A stretch of 52,533 nucleotides of DNA from positions 1 to 52,533 of the forward strand of contig NZ_AUCU01000019.1 in NCBI RefSeq assembly GCF_000429925.1. The letters are read 5' to 3'. Below the pieces are notes generated by a model. The model was given only the letters and a program-made list of their open reading frames with translations. It ran no database searches and was not told the origin of the DNA. Below are positions 8,094 to 17,752 of this stretch, piece by piece. A program made the position numbers and the translations under genes. The DNA comes from Desulfatirhabdium butyrativorans DSM 18734. GTDB taxonomy: Bacteria; Desulfobacterota; Desulfobacteria; Desulfobacterales; Desulfatirhabdiaceae. Each line of letters begins with the position of its first letter. Positions within the stretch are counted from its first letter, which is position 1.

Positions 8094-11000
8094 TTACGAT
8101 TGAATTGGGGTTCGTTCGAGGCTGTCGATGGCTTTTTCGATCCGTTTGGCGCTGATCGGAATGGCTGTGCCCAGCTCCTGGGCGAAAAGCGACACCCGGT
8201 ATTCCTCGATCCACCAGAAAAGGGTTTCAACGGAGCGACGGACCTCTTCCGCCTCGTGATTTTCAAGCCGCTTGCTGCAGGCGCTGTAACGTTCTTCCAG
8301 CCTGCGCAACTGCCGGGCTTTTGCCCTGTCTTTTTCGAAGGCCAGTGAGGCGCGCTGCGCCCGGATGCCGATGGCCCGCAGGTATCTTGGCAGCTCCTTC
8401 AGGCGATCCAGATCGCAGCGGGCGAGATAGTCTGCAGGCAGCAGCGTATGCAACCGATCGTCAAGCTCCTGGAAGAAATCCTTTGTCAGCGGGTTGATCG
8501 TCATCTGACTGCGGATCCGCTCGATGGTTTCCATGGTTTCCCGCCTGGCCTGCTCAATGCCCGAGGCTACCTCTTTGAGTTCGCTTGTAAAGCGCAGCAT
8601 GTCCGGAAAGGTATCCCGGGCATGCCGTAGAAAATCCTCCCGGTTCCGGATGGGTCTGGCAAACAGGTGGGCCAGGGTCCCTTCGAAAAGCGCCGCTTCA
8701 AAGCGCATGGCCTCTGTGGACTTTTTCCCTCTGGCTGGCGATGGCATCTGGATGGCCTTCCGGAGAAAGGAAAACTCCTGGGGAAAGCGTTTGACATAGA
8801 GTGCCGCAACCCCCCGCAGGTGGCAGACCGATGCCTCTTTCCGATCCAGAAACAATTTCAGATCGACCACGGGCTCCTGCCGTTCGCCAGGATTCCATCT
8901 GGCCTGCAGCCCGGGATAGAGCAGCCAGATTTCCCCCGATGGACCCGTCACCTGGGTGGTTTCGGGAAGGTCATCGAAATCCCAGTCGCAAACATCTTCC
9001 TTTTCGATCTGCGCCCGGATTCGCTGCAGGCACTGGATGTCCATATCGCCCGGTTTCGGGGGCCGGATATCCCGGGCGGATCTGCCGCTTGAAACGACCT
9101 TCCCGTCTGCGCCGATCACTTCGATGCGGGTTTTGAGATAATCCGGAAGACTGGATTCGGACCATTCCACCGTCGGGATCGAAACATTGAATCGGTTTTC
9201 GATGAACCGGCTGAGCGAGGCAAACAGATCGCCATCCTCCCTCGGCATTTGCGCCACGATGATTTCGACGCTCTTGTTCACCGGAACAAGCTGCTTACGG
9301 TAGGTTTTGGGCAGCCCCTTGATGAGGGCTTCCACCTTGGCCTTGAAAAATCCCGGCACCATCCACCCGAGGGAGGCATGGGGCAGCCGCTCTACCTGGG
9401 AGATGGAAACGGGCACGGTCAAGCCGTCTTCCGGTTTTCCGGGATCGAACCGATAGCGGCAGGTAAGGGTGCTTTCCCCGATCTGGATGGCATCCGGGAA
9501 AAGCCGTTCCACATCCATGTCCGGCTCGTAGTTCATCATGTCGGTTTCCTGCATCCGGAGAAAATCATCCCCGCCGTTTTGCCGGATCAGGTGCTGCAGC
9601 GAGCGGACATCCGAAATCCGACCGATCCGCTCCAGATAGAAGGCTTCGATTTCGGTGTCGCTGACCAGCAAATCCCGCCGCCTCAGCCGGTTTTCCGTAT
9701 CCCGGATGCGATCGAGAACGGCCCGGTTGTGTTCCAGAAAGGCGAGGCGCTGCTTGATATCGCCTTCAATCAGGGCGCTTCGCACGAAAATCCGTGCCGC
9801 CTCATCCGGTTCGATCCTGCCGTATGATACGGTTTTCCCCGTTTCGACGATGAGGCCGAAGAGGCTGACCTGCTCGGTGGCCACCACTGCACCCCGGTTC
9901 TTTTCCCAATGCGGATGCAGATATGCATACCGGCACAGGTGGCGACCGATCGGCTCGATCCACTTGTTGTCGATCCGACCGGCAATTCTGGCAAATACCC
10001 GTGATGTTTCCACCATTTCCGCGGCTACGATCCACATGGCGTTCCGGTTGAACAGGCACGAGCCCGGAAACAGCATGACATCCCGATCCCGGGCGGCCCG
10101 GTAGAAATTCTTTTCTTTGCGCAGCGCGATATTGGAAAGGAAACCGGCAAGAATCGACCTGTGGATGGCTGCGTATCGGGGACCGAATTCATCGGCAGGA
10201 TCCGGCTCCGGTTGCAAAGGGGCGTTTTGGGTTTTGAGCCCGCATTCCTCCAGGATTTCCACAAGCTGCCCATGAATGTCCTGCCATTCGCGCATTCTCC
10301 GGTAGGACAGGAAATGCTGTTTGCAAAATCGTCTTCGCTCGTTTTGAGACATAGCACCGCCTCCCGCCCGTTCCGATCGGTACCGGTTCCAGATGTTCAG
10401 GAAAGTGGAAAAATCCGACCAGGGATCGAAAAATTTCCGGTGGCTGGCATCCGCCTCGCCGGCCTTGTCAGCGGGACGTTCTTTCGGATCGGCGATGCTC
10501 AGCGCCGCAGCCAGTACCAGGATATCTTCCGTGCAGCCCTCCTGCTGGGCCTGCAGCAGCATTCGGGAGATGCGCGGATCGACGGGAATGCGCGCCATGA
10601 TCCGGCCCGATTCGGTAAGCCGGTAGCCCTGCTGCCGGTCCTTCCGAACGGCGCCCAGTTCCAGCAGCAACTGGTATCCGTCTGCAATGCTTTTCGTGTC
10701 GGGCCGATCGATGAAGGGAAAATCGAAGATATCGCCCAATCGAAGCGAGAGCATCCGAAGAATGACCTCGGCCAGATTGGCGCGGAGGATTTCCGGTTTG
10801 GTGTAGAGGGGGCGCGCCAGAAAATCCTCGAGGGAATAGAGCCGGATGCACAGGCCACTTGCCGTCCTTCCGGCCCTGCCTTTTCGCTGTTCCGCGCTGC
10901 TTTGACTGATGGGCTTCACCAGAAGGGATGTCGTGCGGGTCCTGGGGCTGTATTGCGAAATGCGGGCCAGACCCGTATCGATGACCGTACGGATTCCCGG

Positions 11001-11864
11001 GATGGTAATCGAGGTTTCGGCGATGTTGGTGGCAACGATGATTTTCTGCTCTGCACAGGACGAAAAAACGCGGCGCTGCTCGGATGCAGGCAACCGGGCA
11101 AAGAGGGGAAGCAGGACGGTATGCCGAAGGTTCTTTGCGGCAATCAGATCGCAGGTTTCGCGGATATCCTGTTCCGTCGGCATGAACACGAGCATATCCC
11201 CGTGATTGCCGGTGGCATGCAGGTGCGCAACGGATTCCACCGCCCGTTCCACATAGGTTGCCTCGGTGTCGCCATCGTCGTCGTCGGCTTCGGCCTCTTC
11301 GAAATGGACTTCGACGGGGTAGGTCCTTCCGGATACGGAAATGATCGGGGCATGGTCGAAGGCTTCAGAAAAGCGCCGGGTGTCGAGCGTGGCTGAGGTG
11401 ACGATCACCGAGAGCTCTGGCCGACGACGGATAAGTTTTCTCAGGTAACCAAGCAGAAAATCGATGTTGAGGCTTCGTTCATGCGCTTCATCGATGATGA
11501 GGGTGTCGTAGCGGCTGAGCAGCGGATCGGAGAGGGTTTCGGCCAGCAGAATGCCGTCGGTCATGATCTTGATCCGGGTCGTTCGGGATGTTCTGTCCTG
11601 GAACCGGATCTGGTAGCCGACCGTTCTGCCGATGGGCTCTCCCAATTCTTCGGCAATGCGTTCGGCTACGGTGATGGAGGCGATGCGCCGTGGTTGCGTG
11701 CAACCGATTCTGCCTGCCTTGCCCCTGCCTGCGGCAAGACAGTATTGGGGCAATTGGGTCGTTTTCCCGCATCCGGTGTCACCCGAGACGATGAGAACCT
11801 GTCTTGTCCGGATGGTATCGATAATTTCCTGTCGTTTCTCCGAAATCGGCAGATGAAAATCCAT
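8094..11864 (-). CDS. hrpA: ATP-dependent RNA helicase HrpA (DEAH box)
   Basis: This is a 1256-residue protein, close to the ~1300 of E. coli HrpA, a 3'-5' RNA helicase that acts on mRNA and rescues stalled or collided ribosomes. Motifs visible from the N-terminus: GDTGCGKTTQLPQY (Walker A, ~28-41), QPRRIASITVAERIAEE, DEAHERSLNIDFLL (DEAH), VTSATLDTRRF (SAT), then TNIAETSITIPGIRTVIDTG and QRKGRAGRTASGLCIRLY (motifs V and VI). The C-terminal half is the long HrpA-specific region, including VNKSVEIIVAQMPRED. The ATG at 11864, with AAAGG upstream, is preferred over a TTG at 11876. The start lies 8 bases after the stop of the rhlB-like gene, so the two are almost certainly co-transcribed. Confidence 0.92.
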   Translation of the reverse strand: MDFHLPISEKRQEIIDTIRTRQVLIVSGDTGCGKTTQLPQYCLAAGRGKAGRIGCTQPRRIASITVAERIAEELGEPIGRTVGYQIRFQDRTSRTTRIKIMTDGILLAETLSDPLLSRYDTLIIDEAHERSLNIDFLLGYLRKLIRRRPELSVIVTSATLDTRRFSEAFDHAPIISVSGRTYPVEVHFEEAEADDDDGDTEATYVERAVESVAHLHATGNHGDMLVFMPTEQDIRETCDLIAAKNLRHTVLLPLFARLPASEQRRVFSSCAEQKIIVATNIAETSITIPGIRTVIDTGLARISQYSPRTRTTSLLVKPISQSSAEQRKGRAGRTASGLCIRLYSLEDFLARPLYTKPEILRANLAEVILRMLSLRLGDIFDFPFIDRPDTKSIADGYQLLLELGAVRKDRQQGYRLTESGRIMARIPVDPRISRMLLQAQQEGCTEDILVLAAALSIADPKERPADKAGEADASHRKFFDPWSDFSTFLNIWNRYRSERAGGGAMSQNERRRFCKQHFLSYRRMREWQDIHGQLVEILEECGLKTQNAPLQPEPDPADEFGPRYAAIHRSILAGFLSNIALRKEKNFYRAARDRDVMLFPGSCLFNRNAMWIVAAEMVETSRVFARIAGRIDNKWIEPIGRHLCRYAYLHPHWEKNRGAVVATEQVSLFGLIVETGKTVSYGRIEPDEAARIFVRSALIEGDIKQRLAFLEHNRAVLDRIRDTENRLRRRDLLVSDTEIEAFYLERIGRISDVRSLQHLIRQNGGDDFLRMQETDMMNYEPDMDVERLFPDAIQIGESTLTCRYRFDPGKPEDGLTVPVSISQVERLPHASLGWMVPGFFKAKVEALIKGLPKTYRKQLVPVNKSVEIIVAQMPREDGDLFASLSRFIENRFNVSIPTVEWSESSLPDYLKTRIEVIGADGKVVSSGRSARDIRPPKPGDMDIQCLQRIRAQIEKEDVCDWDFDDLPETTQVTGPSGEIWLLYPGLQARWNPGERQEPVVDLKLFLDRKEASVCHLRGVAALYVKRFPQEFSFLRKAIQMPSPARGKKSTEAMRFEAALFEGTLAHLFARPIRNREDFLRHARDTFPDMLRFTSELKEVASGIEQARRETMETIERIRSQMTINPLTKDFFQELDDRLHTLLPADYLARCDLDRLKELPRYLRAIGIRAQRASLAFEKDRAKARQLRRLEERYSACSKRLENHEAEEVRRSVETLFWWIEEYRVSLFAQELGTAIPISAKRIEKAIDSLERTPIQS

Positions 11865-11872
11865 ACTGCCTT

Positions 11873-13501
11873 TCAAAATGGGATTTCATCTTCAGAAGGA
11901 TCTTTCGGGGAATCGGCGTTCGCTGTTTCCGCCGGTTGCGCCTGAGGCTTTTTCTTGCGCCTTCTGCGGCGTTTTTTGGCAGGCGCCTTGACGGATTCGC
12001 TTTCGACAGCCGCAGGCTCATGCGGGTCGGGGCTGATGGCCGGGGCCGGAGCTTCCGGCGTTTCGGGTTTGCTTTCGGCGATCGCCGGCTCCGGCGTCTC
12101 GCTTTGGGCCTGCCGGGGGCCGAAACCGAAGAATGCGCCCGGAAAATAGCCTTCTTCCCGGGGAATCGTGAACCGGAAGGTGGAAACCGGCGGCCGGGTT
12201 TTTTCCACCGGTTTGGCCGGTCTCTGTTTCGACGGTTTGGTATCCTTTTTTCCGCCCCGCTTGTCCCGCTCGATGGTGATGGTTCCTGCCCGGTCTTCCA
12301 CGAACCATTCGGGCGGGGGCCAGGCAACCGGTATCTTGTTGCCCAGCAGGGCTTCGATGGCTTCGAGATGGAACACATAGGTTTCGCAGGCCAGACTCAG
12401 CGCCTTTCCGGTTTTTCCGGCCCTTGCCGTTCGGCCGATCCGATGGATGTAGTTTTCGGGATCCTGCGGAAGGTCATAATTGATCACGTGGGTGATGTCT
12501 TCCACGTGGATGCCCCGGGAGGCGACATCCGTTGCGATCAGAATGGTTACCTTGCCTTCTTTGAACCGTTCCATCAGTTTGAGGCGTTTGGGCTGGGGCA
12601 GGTCTCCGCTGATGCCTTCTGCAGGCAGGCCGTTGCCTTTCAGTTTCCGGGAAACCCATTCCACGCCGCTTTTGGTGTTGACGAAAATGAGCACCCGATT
12701 CCAGGTTTCGTTTTGCAGAATACCCAGCAGCAGGGAAAGCTTTTGGTCGGCCCCGACATGGTAGAGGATCTGTTCGATGCCTTCGACCGAGGTTTTTTCG
12801 GGTGTTACCGAGATGAATTCGGGAACGTTCATGAATTCATACGTCAATTCGAGAACATGATAGGACAGCGTTGCTGAGAACAACATGGATTGGCGCTTGT
12901 CGTAGCGGGGCAGTTTTCGCAGGATAAAGCGCATGTCCTGGGCGAAGCCCATATCCAGCAGCCGGTCCGCTTCGTCGATGACAACCACCTGGATGGCGCC
13001 GGGCTTGAAGATACCCTGCTTGTAATAATCGATGATTCGGCCCGGGGTGCAGATGACAATGTCTGCGCCGTGCCGGAGGGTTTCCGCCTGTTTCTGGTAG
13101 TCGATTCCGCCGATGACGGCATGAATGGAGAAATCGAGGTATTTGCCGATCTTCAGCGCCTCTTCATGGATCTGCAGGGCCAGCTCCCGGGTTGGGGCCA
13201 CGATCAGGGCAGACGGAAGATTGTCCGGCAGGGGGGATTTTTCCAGGAGCCTGCTGAAAACGGTGACCAGAAAAGCCGCCGTTTTCCCTGTTCCGGTTTG
13301 GGCCTGCCCTGCCACGTCTTTGCCGACAAGGGAAATCGGCAATGTTTCCGCCTGAATCGGCGTGCACTGAATAAAGCCTGCTTCCTGAAGTCCTTGAAGC
13401 AGCAGGGGATGCAACTCGAATTGATCGAAACGCTTTTCCGTAAGGAAATTGGGTTTGTCCGCGCGAGGTTCGAGGACGGATTCTTCGGTGTTTTCTGTCA
13501 T
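11873..13501 (-). CDS. rhlB: DEAD-box RNA helicase, RhlB-like
   Basis: This is a 542-residue protein. The core is RhlB-like: FDQFELHPLLLQGLQEAGF (Q-motif lead-in), CTPIQAETLP, AQTGTGKTAAF (Walker A, ~67-77), PTRELALQI, VVIDEADRLLDMGF (DEAD), FSATL, and HRIGRTARAGKTG (motif VI). The last ~130 residues are a low-complexity, Pro/Glu/Ala-rich tail with a KKRRRRRKKK basic run, probably for RNA or partner binding, for instance in a degradosome-like complex (inference). The ATG at 13501 is chosen because the longer reading (TTG at 13615) would overlap a good promoter and adds residues that look unrelated to the family. It heads an operon with hrpA. Confidence 0.88.
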   Translation of the reverse strand: MTENTEESVLEPRADKPNFLTEKRFDQFELHPLLLQGLQEAGFIQCTPIQAETLPISLVGKDVAGQAQTGTGKTAAFLVTVFSRLLEKSPLPDNLPSALIVAPTRELALQIHEEALKIGKYLDFSIHAVIGGIDYQKQAETLRHGADIVICTPGRIIDYYKQGIFKPGAIQVVVIDEADRLLDMGFAQDMRFILRKLPRYDKRQSMLFSATLSYHVLELTYEFMNVPEFISVTPEKTSVEGIEQILYHVGADQKLSLLLGILQNETWNRVLIFVNTKSGVEWVSRKLKGNGLPAEGISGDLPQPKRLKLMERFKEGKVTILIATDVASRGIHVEDITHVINYDLPQDPENYIHRIGRTARAGKTGKALSLACETYVFHLEAIEALLGNKIPVAWPPPEWFVEDRAGTITIERDKRGGKKDTKPSKQRPAKPVEKTRPPVSTFRFTIPREEGYFPGAFFGFGPRQAQSETPEPAIAESKPETPEAPAPAISPDPHEPAAVESESVKAPAKKRRRRRKKKPQAQPAETANADSPKDPSEDEIPF

Positions 13502-13585
13502 AATGTCCACAATGCTGAAATAGGGAGATTTCCCGATGGGTAAGGGAATTCGATCTGAATTCCGTGATGGGCTTTTTGTATCCGA

Positions 13586-13615
13586 ATTATATGAGAATTT
13601 CAAGTGAATACCCAA
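13586..13615 (-). promoter_or_regulatory. Probable sigma-70 promoter of rhlB-hrpA
   Basis: On the minus strand a perfect TATAAT (plus-strand ATTATA, 13586-13591) lies 18 bases downstream of TTGGGT (plus-strand 13610-13615). Transcription would start about 75-80 bases before the rhlB ATG at 13501. The -10 box is strong and the -35 box is weak (3 of 6). Confidence 0.55.
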
Positions 13616-13663
13616 AAAGGATGATGAAATTGGCGAAAAACGGTAGAAATTATCGGATATTTC

Positions 13664-13746
13664 GTGTCTGAACGGAAAACCGCTATTCGGAGCAGCGCGT
13701 CGCCTGCGGGCAGGCTGTACCCAAAACGGGTTTTCCGTTCAGGCAC
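13664..13746. repeat. 83-bp inverted-repeat element (family 1), copy A, with 7-bp flanking direct repeats
   Basis: The ends are GTGTCTGAACGGAAAAC (13664-13680) and GTTTTCCGTTCAGGCAC (13730-13746), inverted with one mismatch. The inner part carries the family core GAGCAGCGCG and CGCCTGCGGGCAGGC. The 7-mer TATTTCG occurs directly on both sides (13658-13664 and 13747-13753), as expected for a target-site duplication. A lone arm, GCGCCTGAACGG, lies at 13765-13776. The element sits between the divergent rhlB and gcvT-glyA genes, downstream of the rhlB promoter's upstream region. The rest of 13502-13874 holds no gene that I can support. Confidence 0.8.
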
Positions 13747-13874
13747 TATTTCGCTGGAAAAACAGCGCCTGAACGGGTGCGAAAAAGGTTTCGGACTTTG
13801 CACGGTTGCGCTATATTGGGCGCCGTGATGTGAAAAGCGATCCATGGACCTCATTGCAGGAGGAGGAATAGATC

Positions 13875-16526
13875 ATGTCTATCGATCAGACGGTTCTTCA
13901 TGAACAGCACGTTGCCCTCGGCGCACAGATGGTTGACTTCGGCGGCTGGTCGATGCCGATTCAATACAAAACGGGAATCGTTGTCGAACATCTGAATACC
14001 CGGAAACATGCCGGGGTGTTCGATGTATCCCACATGGGCAGAATCTGGATTTCTGGAACCCAGACTCTCGCGTTTCTGCAGCATGTGCTGAGCAACAATG
14101 CGGCAGCCCTCGACCCGGGCGAGAGCCAGTATACCATGATTCCGGATGAGTCGGGCGGTGCCATCGATGATGCCTATCTCTACCGGTTTACGGAGGATGA
14201 ATACGTTCTGGTGGTCAATGCATCCAACCGGATCAAGGATTTGACTCATTTCGAAAAGATGCGATCGGGTTTTCCTGATGTGACGATCCAGGACCGGACC
14301 CATGAAACCGCCATGCTCAGTCTGCAGGGGCCGGGTTCGAAAATGATTCTCGAAGAGATCATCGAAGAAGGCAGGCTGCCGGAACCCATCAAAAACCGCA
14401 CCAGCATGATGCGGATGAACGGCCGGACCATTCGGGTTTCCCGAACCGGATATACGGGCGAGCCGCTGGGATTTGAACTGATCGTTGAAAACGATATGGC
14501 CCCGCTGCTCTGGGAGAAGATGCTGAAGCGAAAGGCCTGTCCGGTAGGGCTCGGCGCACGGGACACCCTCCGGCTCGAGGCTGCACTGCCGTTGTATGGT
14601 CATGAACTGGGCGCTGACCCGGAAGGCAAGCCCATTCCCGTTTTTGCATGCCCGCTGGCAAAATTTGCCGTGAGCCTGTCTCCACTCAAGGGGGATTTTG
14701 TCGGCCGTAAGGCCCTGGAGCGGCAGTTCGATGATTTCAAGCGGATTCAACAGAAAAATGCCGGTTCCTTTGCGCACCTGCCGATGATGATCCGGCCCAT
14801 CGCCCTGATCGGGAAGGGGGTGTTGCGCGCCGGCTGCCGTGTCTATCATCAGGGAGACCCCGTCGGCTGGATCACCAGCGGAACGATGGTGCCTTATTGG
14901 AAAACGGAAGGCTCCGGCCTCGAGCTGCGCATCACCTCCGAAAAAGAGATGCGCTCCATCGGGCTGGCCCTGGTCGGGAGTCACATTCCGGACCGGGAGC
15001 GTCTCGATGTGGATATCCGGGGAAAGCATACGGAGGCGATCCTCGTGCCCTATCATCTCAGAAGCGAGGCGCCGCCTTACGCCAGGCCTGTGCGATGGGA
15101 TCAGCTTCCGGCAAACGAGCCGAACTGTCCAGACCAGGCGGCCGTCCATGCCGCCAAAGGCTTGTTGCTGCGCGCCATCGAAAACACGCGGTGGCGCCGT
15201 GAGGATTGCATCAACCTGATTCCTTCCGAACAAACCCCCTCGGCTGCCGTCCGCATGATGTCTATTCTCGATCCCTCGGGCAGGTATGCCGAGCACAAAA
15301 AGGTCAAGGCTTTCGGTGATGCGGAAGTGTTTTATTATCAGGGCGTCGATTTCATTGCGGAAATCGAGCGGGCGCTTCAGTGCGAATTGCGCACATACCT
15401 GGGCTGCAGGCAGGTGGAGCCCAGGCCTGTTTCCGGCCAGATGGCCAATGCCGCCTTTTTCAGTGCGATGATGGACTGGCGGAATCTTGCAGATCGCAAA
15501 TCGGAACAGCGCAGGCTTCGCTCGGTCATGAATCACCACATCATCAAGGGCGGGCATCTGAGCGCTCAGCCCATGGGGGCGCTGCGGGATTTCATCGCCA
15601 GAGACCCCAGGGCCGAGCGGCCGGCTGTGGTGAATTTTCCCGTCTGCTCCGAGGATCCTTTCCGTATCGATACCGAAGCCCTGCCCCCGCTTCTGGAGCG
15701 GTACAGACCGGAGCTCATCATCCTGGGCAAAAGCATGGTCCTGTATCGGGAGCCTGTCCGGGAAATCCGGAGCATGATCGATGCATTGAACCTGGACTGT
15801 GTTTTGATGTATGATGCGGCCCACGTGCTGGGGTTGCTCGGGCCATTTTTTCAGGAGCCGTTTGCCGAGGGGGTGGATGTGCTGACAGGCTCGACCCACA
15901 AGACGTACTTCGGCACCCAGCGAGGCCTGATCGCTGCAGACATGGCCCAGGAGCACCCCCGGTTTGCCCTGTGGGAAGCCATCGAGCGCCGGGCCTTTCC
16001 GGGATCGGTGAGCAACCACCATCTGGGTACGCTTCTGGGGCTCATGATGGCTGCCATTGAAATGAACGCCTTCAAAGACGCCTATCAGGAGCAGGTGATC
16101 CTGAACGCAAAAGCTTTCGCGAGGGCACTGAACGATTGCGGCATAGAGGTGATGGGCGATCCGGCTCTGGGATTTACCGAGACCCACCAGGTCATCGTCC
16201 ATGTCGGCTATGGACGGGGGCCCGACATTGCCAGGCGTCTCGAGGGAAATCAGATCATCGTCAATTATCAGGCTGGACCCGAGGAAGAAGGATTCAGCGC
16301 CGCCGGATATTTGCGCATGGGAGTTGCGGAAATGACCCGCTTCGGCATGAAGGAGGCCGATTTCGGAGAAGTGGCGGAAATGCTCCATGAGGTGATCGTG
16401 ATGAATCGAGGCGTCAAGGATCGGGTGAAGGTTTTTCGGAAGCGCTTTCAGGAAATGCACTATTGTATGGGGCCGGAGGCGCTCGGTGGGTCTTTCGATG
16501 AACTGCACCGGATGGTCGGGGTGTAA
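13875..16526 (+). CDS. Fused aminomethyltransferase (GcvT) - serine hydroxymethyltransferase (GlyA)-like protein
   Basis: This is an 883-residue protein with a strong ribosome site (AGGAGGAGG, 8 bases before ATG). Residues 1 to ~395 are GcvT-like: HVALGAQMVDFGGWSMPIQY, GVFDVSHMG, the GGAIDDAYLYRF region that holds the folate-site Asp, and SRTGYTGEPLGFEL. From ~405 the protein is SHMT-like and divergent: INLIPSEQTPSAAV, VEPRPVSGQMAN, HHIIKGGHLS, DAAHVLGLL and GSTHKTYFGTQRG, with K676 as the probable PLP lysine. GcvT releases the methylene group of aminomethyl-H-protein as CH2-THF. SHMT uses CH2-THF plus glycine to make serine. Joining them suggests transfer of CH2-THF between the two sites (inference). 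No gcvH or gcvP is in the window. A lipoprotein gene follows 2 bases later. Confidence 0.88.
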   Translation: MSIDQTVLHEQHVALGAQMVDFGGWSMPIQYKTGIVVEHLNTRKHAGVFDVSHMGRIWISGTQTLAFLQHVLSNNAAALDPGESQYTMIPDESGGAIDDAYLYRFTEDEYVLVVNASNRIKDLTHFEKMRSGFPDVTIQDRTHETAMLSLQGPGSKMILEEIIEEGRLPEPIKNRTSMMRMNGRTIRVSRTGYTGEPLGFELIVENDMAPLLWEKMLKRKACPVGLGARDTLRLEAALPLYGHELGADPEGKPIPVFACPLAKFAVSLSPLKGDFVGRKALERQFDDFKRIQQKNAGSFAHLPMMIRPIALIGKGVLRAGCRVYHQGDPVGWITSGTMVPYWKTEGSGLELRITSEKEMRSIGLALVGSHIPDRERLDVDIRGKHTEAILVPYHLRSEAPPYARPVRWDQLPANEPNCPDQAAVHAAKGLLLRAIENTRWRREDCINLIPSEQTPSAAVRMMSILDPSGRYAEHKKVKAFGDAEVFYYQGVDFIAEIERALQCELRTYLGCRQVEPRPVSGQMANAAFFSAMMDWRNLADRKSEQRRLRSVMNHHIIKGGHLSAQPMGALRDFIARDPRAERPAVVNFPVCSEDPFRIDTEALPPLLERYRPELIILGKSMVLYREPVREIRSMIDALNLDCVLMYDAAHVLGLLGPFFQEPFAEGVDVLTGSTHKTYFGTQRGLIAADMAQEHPRFALWEAIERRAFPGSVSNHHLGTLLGLMMAAIEMNAFKDAYQEQVILNAKAFARALNDCGIEVMGDPALGFTETHQVIVHVGYGRGPDIARRLEGNQIIVNYQAGPEEEGFSAAGYLRMGVAEMTRFGMKEADFGEVAEMLHEVIVMNRGVKDRVKVFRKRFQEMHYCMGPEALGGSFDELHRMVGV

Positions 16527-16528
16527 TC

Positions 16529-17749
16529 ATGAATTGCAGCGGGCTTGGGGCACGACCATTGAGCAGGATTGCCGCCATTGCTGGCTTGTTGTGTATTGTT
16601 GCCTGGTTGAGTCTGACAGCATGTTTTGCCGACGAGGCGCCGCAAGCGCCTCCGGATGTCGTTTCTGCACTGGAACGCCTGGTCCAGATAGCCGCGACCC
16701 AGACGGGATCTGTTGATTTGCCCAATACCGAGGCGCTTCTCGCGTACAGTGAAACAGAACCGGCCGCCGGTCCCGGGGTGGGAATTCCGGATTTTTCGAA
16801 TGCAACGAGTGCATTGTATCGCTTCCGGATTCGGCAAAGTCTTGGGCGCATCATCGAGATCGGTTTTCATCCGGAGATTCCGGCCTTCATTCTTTCGCCT
16901 TCCAGTGTGCGCATTGCCTATTGGAAATCCGTGGATGGCGAACAGCAGCCGCTTCCGAAACTCAGGCCCCTGCTTGCAACCCCGCTTCAGACACCGTTTG
17001 TCGTCCGGGGTGTCGAGCACGAGGAAATCACGCCGGATCAGTTTACCGGCACGTATTATGCCTACGATGTGAACCGGTTGTTGTTGCTGATGAAATACCA
17101 CGGCCGGAATGTTCTGATCTCTGTTTCGAGACAGAAAGATATATCCGATGTCGGCAAGAAAGGCGCCGTACTGGGAAAAGACGAGGACTGGACCTATCTG
17201 TATTCCGGTGAAAACGGCATGAACACCAGGGGATTGGGATGGGTGAATTCTTACATGTATGCGGCCGGAACCGTCATGATCTTCGATGAGATCTCCACCG
17301 ATCCGCCGCAGGTCCGGTGTACGATCTTCAAATGGCTGCGTGCCGGCTGGTCAGGAATCAACATGGTTCAGACCCATCATATTCTGGCGGGAATGGATCG
17401 CTATGCCAAGTCGTTCAAGCAGATTGCAGAATCCAGGACCCTGCCTGAAGCCGATGAAATGGTTCGCGTATTTCAACGGATCAACGGGATGGGAGAAGAG
17501 ACACTTCGTGAAAAAACCCGGCAGTATTACCGGCAGTTGAGCCTCAGCATGGCCCAGACCACAGGTGCCGCAACCGAGTTCCTGTCCAAATATTTCGGAG
17601 AGAATTCCCTTTCCCTGCAGAAGATGGACATCGAACAAATGCGTTCGCTGGTTGTTCTCGAAGTGCTTAAAATGTGGATGGGCAAGGTGGGATGGACGAG
17701 TTTATTCGATGGCAGCATGGAGCCGCGCACCGGCTCTTCGAACGGATAG
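16529..17749 (+). CDS. Conserved-looking lipoprotein of unknown function
   Basis: This is a 406-residue protein. The N-terminus has a basic start, a hydrophobic stretch (IAAIAGLLCIVAWLSL) and a lipobox LTAC with Cys32, so it is probably a lipoprotein anchored in the envelope. No known domain is recognised in the rest. It is rich in Tyr, Trp and Met and contains ENGMNTRGLGWVNSYMY, FKWLRAGWSGINMVQ and a helical C-terminal half with several QTTGAATEFLSKYF-like amphipathic stretches. It begins 2 bases after the stop of gcvT-glyA, so it is probably co-transcribed with it, although no functional link to one-carbon metabolism is evident. A family-1 repeat starts 3 bases after its stop codon. Confidence 0.7.
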   Translation: MNCSGLGARPLSRIAAIAGLLCIVAWLSLTACFADEAPQAPPDVVSALERLVQIAATQTGSVDLPNTEALLAYSETEPAAGPGVGIPDFSNATSALYRFRIRQSLGRIIEIGFHPEIPAFILSPSSVRIAYWKSVDGEQQPLPKLRPLLATPLQTPFVVRGVEHEEITPDQFTGTYYAYDVNRLLLLMKYHGRNVLISVSRQKDISDVGKKGAVLGKDEDWTYLYSGENGMNTRGLGWVNSYMYAAGTVMIFDEISTDPPQVRCTIFKWLRAGWSGINMVQTHHILAGMDRYAKSFKQIAESRTLPEADEMVRVFQRINGMGEETLREKTRQYYRQLSLSMAQTTGAATEFLSKYFGENSLSLQKMDIEQMRSLVVLEVLKMWMGKVGWTSLFDGSMEPRTGSSNG

Positions 17750-17752
17750 TTG

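Noticed and set aside
10161-11396. 411-codon open frame on the plus strand opposite hrpA
   Set aside because: hrpA helicase motifs are unambiguous on the minus strand. The plus-strand frame has no matching protein features.
13747-13874. Glycine riboswitch in front of gcvT-glyA
   Set aside because: The 128 bases available after the repeat do not show the paired aptamer architecture, and no expression-platform hairpin is visible.
13851-16508. 885-codon open frame on the minus strand opposite gcvT-glyA
   Set aside because: The plus strand has a strong ribosome site and complete GcvT and SHMT motifs. The opposite frame shows no motif and is rich in His, Arg and Gln, as expected of a mirror frame in GC-biased DNA.
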